From contig NC_085924.1 in the NCBI RefSeq assembly GCF_035222485.1, forward strand, positions 62,001-126,000: a stretch of 64,000 nucleotides of DNA. The letters are read 5' to 3'. The stretch's first letter is position 1. Every line of letters begins with the position of its first letter. A program made the position numbers and the translations under genes. Of the stretch, positions 40,740-53,456 are shown one piece after another. Below the pieces are notes generated by a model that did no database searches, was not told the origin of the DNA, and saw only the letters and a program-made list of their open reading frames with translations. The stretch comes from Podospora pseudoanserina. Taxonomy: Eukaryota > Ascomycota > Sordariomycetes > Sordariales > Podosporaceae.

Positions 40740-43700
40740 CTGCTATTCCATCTTGTTCAACAGCCACGGAGTTTGTGTCCACCTGTAATCTCAACGACAA
40801 GAGCTTGTACCCGCCTTGCTGCACTCCACCATCGTGGGTCACCGTGACATGGCAGGGCTTCCCCAGAAAAAGCTCCCATGTACATACGCGGACATGGTCT
40901 CCACCAAGCCAGCTGACTGACTGGCATCAAGGAGATATGTACAGGATGGGCAAGCGGCCGCGGGCAGCATCGGGCGGACTGCCGTTGCGGTACCGCTCCG
41001 AGGCGCAGTGATCTGGTTTTGGGGTTTCACTCTGAGCGGCTCTGGGTTTGTATGTACAGTCCAGGAAACAAATGATTGTTAGGACAAGACAGGAAGTCTG
41101 GGGTCCTGCACCAACAGCCATTGGAGGCTAGGGTGGTACCGCGAGATTCTGGGGGTTGGGTATGAAAACCTCCCACTCGCCCAGCCCTTGCCGTGGGGGA
41201 AGGCAATGGCCGAGAACGCCAGTGGTCACCTGGCGGTCTGGCGGATGATGGAAGGTGGTACTGAGAATGTCTAGCGCTCCCTCTTACGCGCATCCAGTAG
41301 TTAATGAGTCGAAGAGAAAGCAGAGTGGAAAGGCGCAAGAAAGCAGTCGACAAAAACACTGCGAAGCCGTCGTCAACCGTACTCCAACGGGCATGTGAAG
41401 AAGCTTTTGGTGCCTGACGCTAGAGGAGCCTCGGCTTGAGGGGATAGGTTGGACCGTTAGAAAGAAAGCTGATAAGTTGCGGTAAGTAGATCGTGTGCTG
41501 TAGATCCATTTCCTCGACTGGCCGGTACGCTAGAGGAAAGGCACTATCGAGGCACACTTCCCCGCAATCCGTACTCGCGCTCGCAACGGTCCTGCGTGAG
41601 GGGTAAAAGTGGCAGTCAACGCCTTGGAAAGAATAAGATCTTGGAACGACGGCCCTGAATCACCGGGGTGTGAGGTGGTCAAGCGAGGATATGGTGGTGA
41701 GGATCAGGGAAACTGTTGAGGAAAAGTGGATCTTTTGGATTCAAAGAACTGAGTGATATCAAGGTAATTATTGTTTTTACCGCCTCGAGCGTCAAGGTAC
41801 CTTACCCACGAGGGCTATTCCATACAGCGCCTTGTGTGTACCCGCGACAGTGGAAGAGTCGGACAGTGCAGTCGGTGCGAGATGTGCCAGCGCCCGGTCC
41901 CTGCTGCAACGTGGGAAGTTGGAAGGCACGGGACGGGAGTTGAGCTGAGGTTGACTTCGGACGGATCTGGGGAAGTTGTGCTCAGGGTGGGGTTGTCGAA
42001 GAGTTGGGGAAGATATTGCGGGGAAGCCGGCCCTCTTTTCCCAATCCGTTTGCGACAGCCGACGCCATTCAGGTCTGGGGGAAGGCATTCGTCGCTCCGC
42101 CATCCATGAATAGCTCCTTGGCACTATGACGGCAGACCATCCGTAGTCTGTACAATGGCCACTCGTGAGTTCAACGTTTGACAAGGGCTCAAGGAAAAAA
42201 GAATTCAGACTCGGGTATCCACCGACTGACACGATGTTGCAAAGCAGTCTGTTGGCCAATATAGCGACTCGTCCACGTCTCCACGATGGTAATCGGGAAT
42301 TACAACACAAAAGCCCGAGACTCGGAAGGGCACAAAATGCCAGGGCCCACCACCCGTACACAGTCGCCGATATCCCATGGAAGTCCACAGCATTAGAGCT
42401 AGACTGAGCTCGTACGATCTTCGAGTCTCGAGTCTCGGAGCATCCTCCACTCAATCACAATCCCGTCCTAGACTCTTCATGTTCCCCGATGACGAACACG
42501 AACCGCCCCTGCCACCGTCGTGCTGCCCTGCCTTCCAGGTTGTTGGAGAAGCCCAAGTGCGGGGGGGGGTGTATTAGTGCCTGGCCAAGCTCATCACAGT
42601 AGGAATCTCTTGTTTGAATTCTCCGACGACGGGTGGCGCCGGTACCTAGTCAACTCATCAACCTTCATCTCCAACTTTCAGATGTCAATCACATCAAGGT
42701 CAGGATGCTGCCGAGGTGCGAATGCCATCTCAAAGTAAACAAGGATTTCTTCTGGCAGTTAGGGTCGAGGGTTTGTATGTTTTTGATATCAAGCTGTGAC
42801 TTGCCTTGCCTTACCCCGGAGCCCAGGACACCTAGAAGCAGCTCACACACTGAACACGATTAGAGACAAGAAAACACCACCATCTACGTTGCCAGGAAGA
42901 CTCTCAGTGCCATTCACAAGCCAAATCTACACCTCCCAAGAACTAGCTCCAGTAGAGACACCAGAACCAACAGATGGAGGGGAGGAGGTCACCGAAAGAA
43001 AAAGCTAATGCACCCCGCACCCGCCAGACTACGCTAAGGACGTTGTATAGGTACATGTCTTCCCCAGATTTCCACAAGTGAGGTTGGCCGTGATTTTTAT
43101 TAGCAACTAGGATGTCACCTTACCCGAGACTCAGGTACGTTTTGAGCATGTGAAAAGGCGCTCAACTGGGACAACCAGGTATCTAACTTGGAAAAGGCCC
43201 TGCCCTGACGATCTGTCGTCAGGCATCCGGCTACTTCCCTTTTCAGCAAGGAGTTGTTTTACCCCTGAACATCGGAATAAAGTAAGTACAAAGCTGGAAA
43301 TGCTTGCGATGTTAGGGAGCCCATGGCATCTGGTCCGTTCCCACTTAGATATTCAGATCGAGATGCTTTTCTCCTGCCTTCCTTTGGGTACCTATAACAC
43401 TGTTTCCAGGTCAGTTCCCAGTTCACCCTAAATCGCAAGTGATGCACGGTACGTATATGGGAGCCATTGACCAATGTTTGTCTCTTGAATCCAATACAGT
43501 GCATTTGCCGGCAGCTTTTGATTCCATGAAGCGGGGAACGACTAGTTGGCAGAAGGTATCATCTTTTCATCTGTTGCCGAAATAATTGTTATCATACCTA
43601 GGTAAAGCTCAAGCAGTCGCCCTGAAATACAGCTCTTTCCCATGTCCCCAGTATGGTAAAGCGTTCAGCTTGTTCATCAATGAAGGAATACTTTTCGTAA

Positions 43701-44776
43701 CTGGCAGAATTGGATGTCTTCACACGCTAAAGTATCTTATCTTTCTGGACGTCTTCGCCCTTCGAGCGGACATTAAAAGAGTAATAATGACCTGTCAAGA
43801 ATAGGTGCCCAGTTCAGCTACATGTACCTTTTTAGTGTTGTTCTATATCTGTACTCGAAGAAGGTAGTTAGCTTCCAAGAACGCTACCTCTTCAAAATAT
43901 GTTGTCCTTGGCTCTTTCATGTCTGTCTTGGTTCAAGTATCATCTTATGATCTTGCTATTCGCCGGGCCTTCAGAATCGGCCTGTCAGCCCCAGCGAGTG
44001 GTGTTGAAAATCTTGGCAACTCGATTTGCTTTTTCAAGTTCACATTTGGCTCTGATGGCTTGCTATGCTATAGCAGGTACTATATACTAATAGGCATCGT
44101 CAGCTTCCTCTGCAGAACATCAAGAGATGGCCCATGCTCCACCGTTGCTTCTTCCGCCGAGATTGATGTCATTGCCGCTGCAGGATCCCATGAGGCTCGC
44201 AGGGATCTGCAACGGGCCGCAGCCGTGACAGCTTCAGACGAATGAACCCTTGGTCTTAGCCACCCTTGCCAGACGGCATTCCACAGTGGGGACACTTTTC
44301 CTTTCCAATTCCTTCATGATAATGCGGCAGGAGAAAACAATCATGAGAGAAAACGCCGATGTCATGTCCAAAGAGAAAAGCTGTCATCAAGGCTGTGACA
44401 AAACCATTGCTGGCCCATCCATGGCCGACAGCTTGTGCATAAGAAGTGCAAGAGATATCTAATAAGCCTCCGTAATCCCAAATCCAGTCAACGCCTGCCT
44501 ACCATCATGCTTCATCATCCACTGCGTATCAGGCGCGTTTATGCCCTTGTCCAGGCTTCCAACCATTGCTATAAGAAAGCAAAGCGGGGTATCCGTGGGC
44601 ACATGTACAATACATCAAAAATCGAAAAAAAAAACACCCCCTTGCTATTTACAGTCGACTCATTCCCTTTTCGTTTCATTTCAGCTCCGTCATCCCTTCC
44701 CTGTGATGTTCGAGTGTGTTGTGATGATGCGGCGAAAATCAGGCAGAGCAAAAGCAAAAAGCTAGGAAGATCAATC
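40740..44776. other. 4-kb gene-poor gap
   Basis: The longest stretch of the window without a recognisable gene, outside the repeat block. All frames on both strands are short; the longest (220 codons, minus, 41792-42454) has no domain, signal or biased composition supporting it. Composition is ordinary, not RIP-like, and no repeats or tRNA are seen. It may be long regulatory DNA, a non-coding transcript or a decayed gene. Confidence 0.6.
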
Positions 44777-46385
44777 CTAGCAAACCTCCAAGGTCCCAAC
44801 CGACCTCGCCGTCCGTCTCCTCTTAGCACTTGGACTGAGCAGAGGTCGGTCGTCCGAGCTGGGAGGCTCCTCCTCAAAACTACTGTTCAACATTTCCTCA
44901 AGGGGTTGCCTTTCCTTATCACGACGCCGCTTGAGCTTGCGCTGGCTGATGATGTGAGCAAAAACAGGCAGTTGCTCGGGCGTAGGCTCGACGAGGGGGC
45001 CGTGAAGGTCGATGAACTCCGGGTTGTCAAATGGTGAAACCCCTGAGATCTCTGACCCGAGGGCCTTGGCAAGACGTTCCTTGAGGCCGAGAATAGGCCA
45101 CACCTTGACTGGCGTGTAGGTGATCTTCATACCGAGCCCGTCTTCACTGTCGACCAAAGGGGTCTTGTGAGGGGTCATGAACCTCTCCAAGAATGCTGCG
45201 GTGATGACGGCCGTATAGACAATGAAGTGGGGGTCGTTTTCTTGTCCCTCGTCGTGGGTGATGAGCTGGACCTTGATGTCACGGAACTGCGGCATGCGCA
45301 ATCGAACACCCCTCTGGCTATCATGCGCCGAGCTGCTCGGCGTCATCCTACCACTGTAGGCGGGTATGCGGTAAAAGTGTGCTTGCGCCATAGCGAGAAG
45401 GGTGGCAACGATGTAGGGGTCATGGTCGATGTTGGCGGGGATCAAGAGCTTGGAGCGCAAGGCCTGCAGCCGTGCAACAGGCTCGTTGAATATGCCGTTG
45501 GGGCCAGAAGCAATGCGGAAGAGGTTCTTGCGAATGGCGGCAAGTTGCGACCGGTTGACATAAGCCAGAATAGGGAGGTTTGGCGCATACTCGGAGTCGG
45601 ATCTCACGAGTGTGTGTGGATCCAGTGTAGCCATGGAGTCGAACGAGGCATCCCGGCTGGCAGCGCTCTTCCAGACACAGGGCAAACGAACCGCTTTTCG
45701 GAAGGCCTTCATGCCGAAGAAGAGGTCGAGTTCGGCCGATGTCTTTGCCTTGGACAAGGTGTGAGGGAAGAGGGTCGACATGACATGCTTGATGGCGCGA
45801 TTCTTGCAAAAGAGCTTGGTAGGCGACGGGTCGGCCTGGACGAGCACCTGCAGCTCTGTCGTCAAGACGCGCGCCATGTGGGAGGGCTCAAGCCATCTGC
45901 CGTCGAGGTTCTCTGGGACAGGCTTCTCAATGGTGGGGTGCCTGTCGAACTGGACGCCAAGGAGTTCCGAGTGCCGGTCAGTCCAGCACATGGGCATGGC
46001 GTAGAGGGAAGTGCCTGCATTGTCGTGCATGATGTCGTACAGAGAGCCTGGATCGGGACGTATGATGCGGGTGCCGGGCCGCGGACCACGGCGTGATGAA
46101 CGGGCCTTGGGACTTGCCGGCTTCGGCTGGGACCTTGGTATTGGTTCCGGGGCCGGAGGGGACACTGAGCGACTGTTGAGTTGAGGCGGGGTGGGTTCGG
46201 TGATGCGACGGGGCGAGGAGCCCGCGTCGCGTGAAGTTGTCGTCATGAGAGCAATGTTGCGCAGCTGACCCAGAAAGCTGCCGCTGAAGAGAGAGCTGTC
46301 GGAGGAGCAACGGGGTAGCGCGTGTCAGTAGGGAGTGCCTATGGCGCTGCTGATATGGAATTTCGACTTACTCAATTGCGAGCAT
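44777..46385 (-). CDS. Conserved-looking hypothetical protein, probably nuclear
   Basis: I do not recognise a family. Proposed exons: a 14-base first exon 46372-46385 (ATGCTCGCAATTGA) and 44777-46295, giving 510 aa; the join reads MLAIDSLFSGSFLGQLRNIA and continues in frame into the long frame, which would otherwise start at 46246. The N-terminal ~90 residues are Ser/Pro/Arg-rich and disordered. A globular region of about 330 residues follows with LYDIMHDNAGTSLYAMPMCW, LPILAYVNRSQLAAIRKNLF, IVATLLAMAQAHFYRIPAYS and IKVQLITHDEG. The C-terminus is basic (KLKRRRDKER, KRRRTAR), suggesting nuclear import. No catalytic motif is obvious. Clean 1.5-kb frame and biased codon use support a real gene. 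Confidence 0.75.
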
Positions 46386-47641
46386 GGAGCGGATCGGTGT
46401 TTGTGGTCGCCTTGAGGCTTACCAGGGGTGGCGGTGGGTGGATTCTCTGGCAGCCCTGTTGACGCGATTTTCGTAACGGGACCCCACAGGAAAACACACC
46501 TACACCCACAAAATGTACCGAATCCAAGGAAAGCGATCAGGCGATGAGGTGGCAGAAAATGGCAAACTGTCGTGTGTTGTTGTTATCGTGATGCGACAGC
46601 AGCAGTGTGTCTTCTTTGTCCACCAAGAGCTGGGCAGGACGGGAAAGGGCTGGGTTTAAGAAACGCGGCCGGGCAGGGCACGGGGGGTGGGAGAAAACCC
46701 CCTCTCCATGATGAGAGCCCGCCCTGCCTGCTGCGGGCGTGGCGACCGCCCACACAATTTGCACTTCTGCAGCCAACAGGCTTGCATTGTGCCCCGATTG
46801 TGCCGGTTGCAGCGACACGCTAGTACACGGAATCCCGTGACATGGTCGCCCAATGCGGCTTAGCCCGGCAACCAGGCATCGACGTGTTCGATCGCAGCCC
46901 AGCCACGAGCCCGAAATCCTCAACGTTTTCGTCACCATCGGGCCTTTGGGCTCTTGGTGTCTCAAGATTTGAGATCTCTTTCTCTTGTGTTCACCACCAA
47001 GATGTGCAGAACACCCAGAACACCCAGAACACCCGCAAAAAGAAAAGCAATCTCGGAGCACTCTATCTAGCTGAATGTCACTTTCATCATGCGTGACCAA
47101 GGATGACCAAGGTCCGACAGGAAGGAGGGCACACAAAACCGCAAATGTTTGGCGTCATCAGATGAATTGCCAAGAAAGGGTCACCTTTCGTTTAACCGGG
47201 GTGAGCCGACCAATTAAGCCGGGCTTATCCACACTCGCCGCCCCATTGCTCGCACAGCCGCTCGCAGGAAGTGGTGTGGCTGCCTGCGATGAGTCTTGGT
47301 GTGTCACGTGTGTAAGGTAACCAAAGAAGTCTTGATGCCTGAAGCCACAAGCTGATAAACTCACGAGCCACCTAGCCCGGGAGATGGTGAGCCACAGCGC
47401 CACATTTCAAACAGTCTCCACTTTCGACGTCAGGGTTCCAGGTTGACCATGTGCCAGATCTCCCAGCAACAGCCTGGCGAAGCACCAAAGTCAACCCCGC
47501 AAGGCTGCGACCGTTGATTGATTGACCTAAGCTGCGTAAGCCGAGTTGGCACTGAAGCTCCAAGCTCCCTGACGAGAACCGCATTCGCATTCCATCACAC
47601 ATCAAAACAAGCTGCTCTGTTCAGAGCGCAAGGCCGTCAAG
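46386..47641. other. Divergent intergenic region
   Basis: 1.25 kb between the minus-strand hypothetical gene and plus-strand ARC18. It contains a short direct repeat CCCAGAACA in tandem (about 47012-47035, three units AACACCCAG). No gene recognised. Confidence 0.5.
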
Positions 47642-48431
47642 ATGCCAGTACGCAAACTGCCATTCCCAAATCCAATTCACTTCGAGCCCCTATCTCCGAG
47701 CTGGCTTCGTCCCACCGCCTTCACCCCCTATTTCCCAAGCTCTACCTTTGCCAGCCAGCTCGCTAACATGTCTCCCACCGCCACCACCAGGCCTATAACT
47801 CCATGTTCAACACCGACCCCAACCCGCCCCGTTTAATAGGCAACTTCCCCCTCCTCCCCCTCCGAACCAAGATCCGCGGCCCCGTCTACCCGCTCCCTTT
47901 CCCCGAGCCGGCCCTCCCCGAGAATGAGTCCCCCGACCAGGACTCAGAGTCCTACGACATCCTCGACGAGGTCCTCGCTCTCTTCCGCGCCAACACCTTC
48001 TTCCGCAACTTTGAGATCCAGGGCCATGCCGACCGGCTGCTAATCTATGGCATTTGGTTCGTCTCGGACTGCCTGGGCAAGATCAAGCCGACGGCGTCGA
48101 GGAGGGAGGCGACCAAGGAGGTGAACAACTTGGCGTTGGATACCAACTTTGCCATTCCGGGCGACCCGAGCTGGCCGTTGAGACAGGTACACTCCATTCC
48201 CTCAATGTTGCTGTGTTGAGTTGAAGGATAAGCTGACTGAATATTGGAAACCAGATGTACGAGCCTCCCCGCGACAGACAAGACGCCGAGGTCCTTAGGC
48301 AGTACATGATGCAAGTCCGACAAGAGCTGGCGGAGCGGTTGTTGGCGAGGGTCTATGCCGATGATGAGACACGACCGAGCAAGTGGTGGTTGAGCTTCAC
48401 CAAGAGGAAGTTCATGGGCAAGGGTCTTTAA
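47642..48431 (+). CDS. arc18: Arp2/3 complex subunit ARC18 (ARPC3, p21)
   Basis: Structural subunit of the Arp2/3 actin-nucleating complex, acting in cortical actin patches and endocytosis. Three exons: a 6-base first exon 47642-47647 (ATG CCA), 47791-48186 and 48255-48431; 192 aa. The micro-exon join gives MP-AYNSMFNTDPNPPRLIGN, matching the MPAYHS start of ARPC3 proteins; the intron has a GCTAAC branch site and CCAG acceptor. Family blocks: IGNFPLLPLRTKIRGPVYPL, SYDILDEVLALFRANTFFRN, FEIQGHADRLLIYGIWFVSD, CLGKIKPTASRREA, and the C-terminal PSKWWLSFTKRKFMGKGL. Convergent with TRM6, 210 bases between stops. Confidence 0.95.
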
Positions 48432-48641
48432 GCGTGTTTGTTTCTTTGATAAGACATATAACAATGTACTACAGTGATTCAAGGTGGTGAGCGGGCGCAG
48501 CACAAAATTACTTTTTAATTCTGCAAATGGTATCTATCCGACGCCAGGATGCAACCCATCCAATTTTTGCTGTGTCGAGGGCCTGGGTATCTGAGATTAT
48601 AAACCCCCTCTTGAGTGATATTCCGTGTTGCTTGACCACGA

Positions 48642-50778
48642 TTATACCTCCTCCACCTTCGCCTCACCGTCAACCTTCCGTTTCTTGGTCGGTGATGCGA
48701 CATCACCTGTCGCAGCATTCTCGGGAGCCGGAGTCCCCTCCGTATCCAGAGGCGGTAAGGTGTCGGCTCTCTTCCGCTTCCCAACCGTAGCACTATCCTC
48801 CTCCTCGCCCGTCGCTGGTGTTTCAGCTGGCGTGCCCTCCCCGTCTATCTTGGCAGCCTTTTTGCTACTGCTGGGTTGAATCTTCTTGAACTTTCCTCTG
48901 GCCTCCACTCTGCCCTCGGCTGGCTTTGCCCTCCACGCAGTAAAGACATACCCGTCGGCTCCTCCACGCTCCGTCATAAGGGGATGTGTTCTCATGGGCA
49001 ACACCTGCCATCTTCTGGCGCGGCTGGTCTGTATGCTCACGCCCTGAAGTAAGGTAGGATTCAACGGGAACTGCTCGTTCCCTTCCCAGCGCTCCAATTC
49101 CTCCAGGCTCTTCCCTACCGTCTCGGGCACGTTCCCGCTTGTCCAGGCGGTGCGCCGGGGGACGCTGAAGCAGTCAGCCAACGCAGCCAATGGCTCAATG
49201 GAGGGCGAGTAGATGGCAACAGGGGCTCCGCCTGCCAACAGTGGAAGGGTGTGCTTGAGAATGGAGATGGGGTCCATGGACGAGGCGCAAACTAGACCTG
49301 AGAAGTTACCGGCACGCGTTGAGTCGACAATGTACCGAGTGCGCGCAAACCGACGGCGCTTCCGGTGAAAGTTACCCCGACGGCTAGGCTTCCATGAAGC
49401 CAGCTCCTCTGCCGACGCTGTCGGTGGTTCGGTAGAATATGAGGTGTCAAGCTCAGGCTTGAGGAGTTGTAACCAGGTGAGGTTGAGGAGGTGGTTGAGA
49501 AGAGGGTGGGGTGGGTGATTTGGTGCTGTGATGTCAAAGTTCCAGTAATTGAGGAGCGAGAGGTTTGGCTGGCTGGTGCTGTGAATGACTGTGAGGGTAT
49601 TGGTTTGGGAGAACGGAATGGCAAAGTCGGACCCCCTGGGCCTAACCTTTTGCTTCTTGTTGGTTGTCATCTTGGGCCTTTCAGGTACTGTCGTTTCCGG
49701 CACCACAGCTACCATGTCAACATCCCCATTTTCCTGCGCGGTTCCATTATGAGTCTGGGCGTCTGTCTTGACGTCCTGCTTGGCCTCTCTTGCCGGTGCC
49801 TGTTCAGCCACAGTCGCGTCTTCGCCCTCCTCCTCCTTTGGGTATAGCACCCCCATTCTCTCAGCCATGGCTGCCACCAACATGCCGCAGGTATCGTCAA
49901 CCACCAGCCACCTGCCCTTGAGCTCATCTGGTTGAATTGGAATGCACGTCTCCTCGCCCTGGTCGGTCCGAGAGTGGGGGTCGTCAATCATGCTGTCCTC
50001 GCCGCCGTAGTGCACATTTCCCCAGCATCCGACAAGCCCAAACATTTCGGCGCGCATGTCCATGATCTTGCTAGCATCCTTCTCCTCCAACTGCCATTGC
50101 GCAAAAGTAGCGACGTCGATGGGGATGACCTGAAAGCGGCGGATGTACTTCTTCGTCTTGAGTAGCTTGTACTTGGCCAAACTGAACGTCGTCTTCTGGT
50201 CGAGGGCTGTATGAGATAACATCAGCTTGGCGATTACATCCTTGCCGGCATTGTTTCCCTCCCGCTTGAGCTCCTCGATCTCGTCGTGTGTCAACTTCTG
50301 GATGGCGCTGTCGTCGATAACTTCGCGGCCGGATCGAGCAACGATATTACCCTGCTCGTCCACCAAACTGAACTCTTCGCCCTCGGTCGCGGTCAGCACG
50401 GCATTGACATCTCGGTCTTCCGCAGTGGTCTTTCCTTCGGCCTCATCCTCTTCGGCGATGACCTCGGCGTGGAGCTCGCTGGCGGGAACGATTCGAAGAC
50501 GGGAAAAAGCCTCTTCGGGAGTCTTGTCTAATACTTCGAAGGTGAGATGATACGGGCGACCGAGAACAAGGTTTGCGGGAAATGCGCCATATTTTCCTAG
50601 GGAGATCGTCCTGTTGATTCAATGTCAACAATGGCCCATGGCTTGGGCGACCAGCCGTCGCAAAGGGATGGGAAGGCGAGGGAAGAACCTACGTATCTGG
50701 AACGATTTGGATGATCTTTGTTGACCCTGAGGGCAGCTTGAGGCCAACCCAGGCATTGGGGCGGATGAGGGAATGCAT
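48642..50778 (-). CDS. trm6: tRNA (adenine-58-N1)-methyltransferase non-catalytic subunit TRM6
   Basis: RNA-binding partner of Trm61 in the nuclear enzyme that makes m1A58 in tRNAs, including initiator tRNA (Gcd10/Trm6 family). Two exons, 50693-50778 and 48642-50610; 684 aa. Exon 1 gives MHSLIRPNAWVGLKLPSGST and QIVPDT; the second starts TISLGKYGAFPANLVLGRPY, the typical N-terminal barrel. Then comes the Gcd10 core IDDSAIQKLTHDEIEELKRE and KTTFSLAKYKLLKTKKYIRR, followed by FQVIPIDVATFAQWQLEEKD. A long low-complexity insert (roughly 290-340) splits the protein. The C-terminal Rossmann-like half has RYIVDSTRAGNFSGLVCASS and no SAM-binding GxGxG, as expected for the non-catalytic subunit. The tail is charged and Lys/Glu/Thr-rich. 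Confidence 0.93.
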
Positions 50779-51219
50779 GCTGTACACAGTCTCAACACGG
50801 TGAAGCTGTATTGGAAAAGGTCAGATGCAACGACATGGATGCATCAATTGCGACTCCCGTCAAGAGGCCCAGAAAAAATTTCCACCAGGGGCTGCAACCT
50901 CAGCACATTGCGGGGCGCTTTTGGCGGGGTTGGGGGACCTGGGGAGCAGGTACCTTGACGGCCACTGATAAGAAACCTGGAAGCTTATCGCTTTCACTGA
51001 ACAACTGCCCGGGATAGCACGTATACTGAGAGTTAAAATCAATGACAATCTATGCATTAGTTTAATAACCAAACCCACCAGTCTACTCCAACTACTGTTT
51101 CTTGTTTCATCCACAGTCCTGTCCTTCCCGCATCTCTCGTCACCGGGCAGCCCACGTATAACATCACATCGTCCTGTCTTGAACCATTCGACTTCGGCCC
51201 TGTGTCTCCATTGACAAGC
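50779..51219. other. Intergenic
   Basis: 440 bases: TRM6 promoter and 3' flank of the next minus-strand gene. Nothing further recognised. Confidence 0.5.
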
Positions 51220-52252
51220 TCAACCAACAACAAAAAACCCAACAACACCCAAGCCCATGGCCAACACCAACTTCGACGTCTTTCTTTGCCAGGCCTCAGA
51301 GCTAGCCTCTTCATTGACTGTCTGCTTGGCCTGGACACAGCTCAACGATCCCGAACTGTCATGAACCTCGCCGCTCTCCGCAAAGTGCGTCCAAGTCATC
51401 AGCACTGGCCAGATCATGTGCTCAGCCTCCCGAATCGACGAGCTATTCCCCTTCTCTGTTGGGCTCGACCCAGCCGCGAAAAACAATGAGCTCCTATCCG
51501 CAGCCAGCGGGTTCACGCCGTTCTCATTCTTGCTAATCGGCGTAATCTCTACCATCCGTTGTCAGCTCAGCCTCTCGCAATAGAAGAACAAAATACTAAC
51601 CATAACCCGTCCCAACAGGACTATCGCCCTCCACCCCCACCAACCTGAAATACTCCTGACAAACCGCGGGCACACTCACATCACTACAACCTCCTTCCTT
51701 CCCCCCGTTCCCCGCCAACCCATTCACCTGTAGCTGATTGATGCAATCACTCGGCAGCATCTGCTCACACCCCCCATCACCACCATCTTTCAGAATCTGA
51801 CTCGTATTCCCCGTCCCCTGAACCAACCCGCCCGTGAACACCATGGCGCAAACCCTCCAGGTGCTGGCATTAAACGCCGGAACTAGCCCCTCGTCAGGCG
51901 GGATGATTTTGAGCGTCGTGGTCGTCATGAACTGCTTCTTTTTGTCGGATAGGGTAGACGCCACACCGGAAAGGGAAACATCAGGGGTGATTCCTATCTC
52001 CAACGCCCAGCCTTGCACCCGGGAGGCGGTGCCATCTGCTGCCCCGGCGGGGATGGAGAGGTTGTACCCCGTGATGGGAAATGAGGCGTTGGAGATGGAG
52101 TTGAATCCCCTGATGGTCTCGAGAAAGGGAGCAGCCGGGAGACCATAGGGGGCAGAAGACAAGGGAGAGGTGCCGCCGACAAAAGATTGGGCAAAGGAGG
52201 AGCGGGGCAGGAGCAGCATGAGGAGGGAGAGCGGGATCGAGTATGAGGACAT
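51220..52252 (-). CDS. Secreted, probably GPI-anchored protein of unknown function
   Basis: Unrecognised secreted protein. Exons 51601-52252 (or to 52273 with an earlier ATG) and 51220-51548, joined VGTGY-EITPISKNENGVN in frame; about 326-333 aa. Signal peptide MSSYSIPLSLLMLLLPRSSFAQ. The mature part is Ser/Thr/Gly-rich with N-glycosylation sequons and cysteine-bearing motifs in the middle (RVCAMVF, GGCEQMLPSDC, GGCSDVSVPAVCQEYF). The C-terminus ends in a hydrophobic stretch LVLAMGLGVVGFFVVG preceded by a small-residue region, the classic GPI-attachment layout. No enzyme motif is seen. A plasma-membrane or cell-wall location is inferred. Confidence 0.72.
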
Positions 52253-52273
52253 GGCGATGATGTGCGGTTCCAA

Positions 52274-53456
52274 GATGGCTGTGATCTAAAGGAACAAGAA
52301 GAGAAGCTTGAAAAGGAGGTCGTCGGTCGAGTCCATTTTATGTCTCTCTCCTCCACAAACAAGGAGGGGCGAGATACACGCGCAATGTACCCAAAGCAAG
52401 CAGAGGCCTAAGAATAGAAGATTGTATTGGGCTGGTGGATTCTTGGCTGGATGGATTGGAGGCTCTGGCGCAACAACATCGGGGATCGAAAGAGAGAGAA
52501 AAGGCCGAGAGATATAGCCAGTGACAATACCACCGGCAGGATGTCTTGCAGCTTCTCGGACAATCACCTGCAAGGAGAGAGTCAGAGCACTACATACTCG
52601 GGAGCCGTGAGACGGACTAACTATGCAGGCAGAACTGTTGGCAGGTCTATGGTGAACATTGAAGAAAGTAGAACCTGTTCTTCCTTCTGGCGGGTACCCC
52701 TCCATTGGACCTTCACTTCTCCTGGACCAAATGACAAACGTCCCCAGGCCTCTGACGAAATGGCCGATCAACAGAAACACAACGGTTCCTCTAGCTATCT
52801 CGGTACCTTACCACGCTAACAGAACACAGTTCAACGGCGGAGTTGCAGCAAGGGGGGCGGAAAGCTTAATCCCACCTCGGCCGGGCCGCTGGGTTGTTAG
52901 CTCGCCGTCTTGGTGCTCGAAACCCTTGACAGATCAACCCGTGACCCCGATGCCCGGATGCTGCAGAACTCCAAAGTTGAATTCTTTGCTTGTGATCGTC
53001 CCCAACCAGTCCCTTGCCAACCGCCCCAAGATGAATGGCACGACAAGGTAGGACAATTTCTTGATTTTTCTTCTATCCACTCCCTCTTCTTCCAAACCAC
53101 TCTAGACTCGCTAGCTAGCAGACAAGATCGAAGACCAATTACCACCCATCGACGCCGACCAGTGCTCAAAACTGTGTCATACGACCCAGAAACAACAGAT
53201 TGGCTGGTAGGCTGACTGACAAAAAGTATACAGACAAACAATGTGACGAAAAACGACACTGACCAAACAAGTGAGAGGACGAAGGGGATATCATAGGTGT
53301 TAATATATGACACAGCCACAGCAGTAAAATGTTGTTGTATATACGAACACATGTCAGTCAACATCAGACCCATACCCAAGCCAAGAAAACACACAGGAAA
53401 AAAGAACCCAAAAGGAAAAAAAAGCCAGATACACCAAAAGTGACAAAAGGAGATGT
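52274..53456. other. Intergenic
   Basis: 1.18 kb between two minus-strand genes. The frames here (up to 193 codons on the minus strand) are low-complexity or lack family resemblance and overlap expected leader and 3' flank, so I do not call them. Confidence 0.5.

Noticed and set aside
41792-42454. 220-codon minus-strand frame in the 4-kb gap
   Set aside because: No domain, no signal peptide, no conserved-looking blocks, and overlapping frames on the other strand are equally long; likely chance.
48645-50399. TRM6 starting at the internal ATG at 50399
   Set aside because: Two upstream exon segments (to 50778) encode the conserved N-terminal barrel in frame, so the internal start would truncate the protein.
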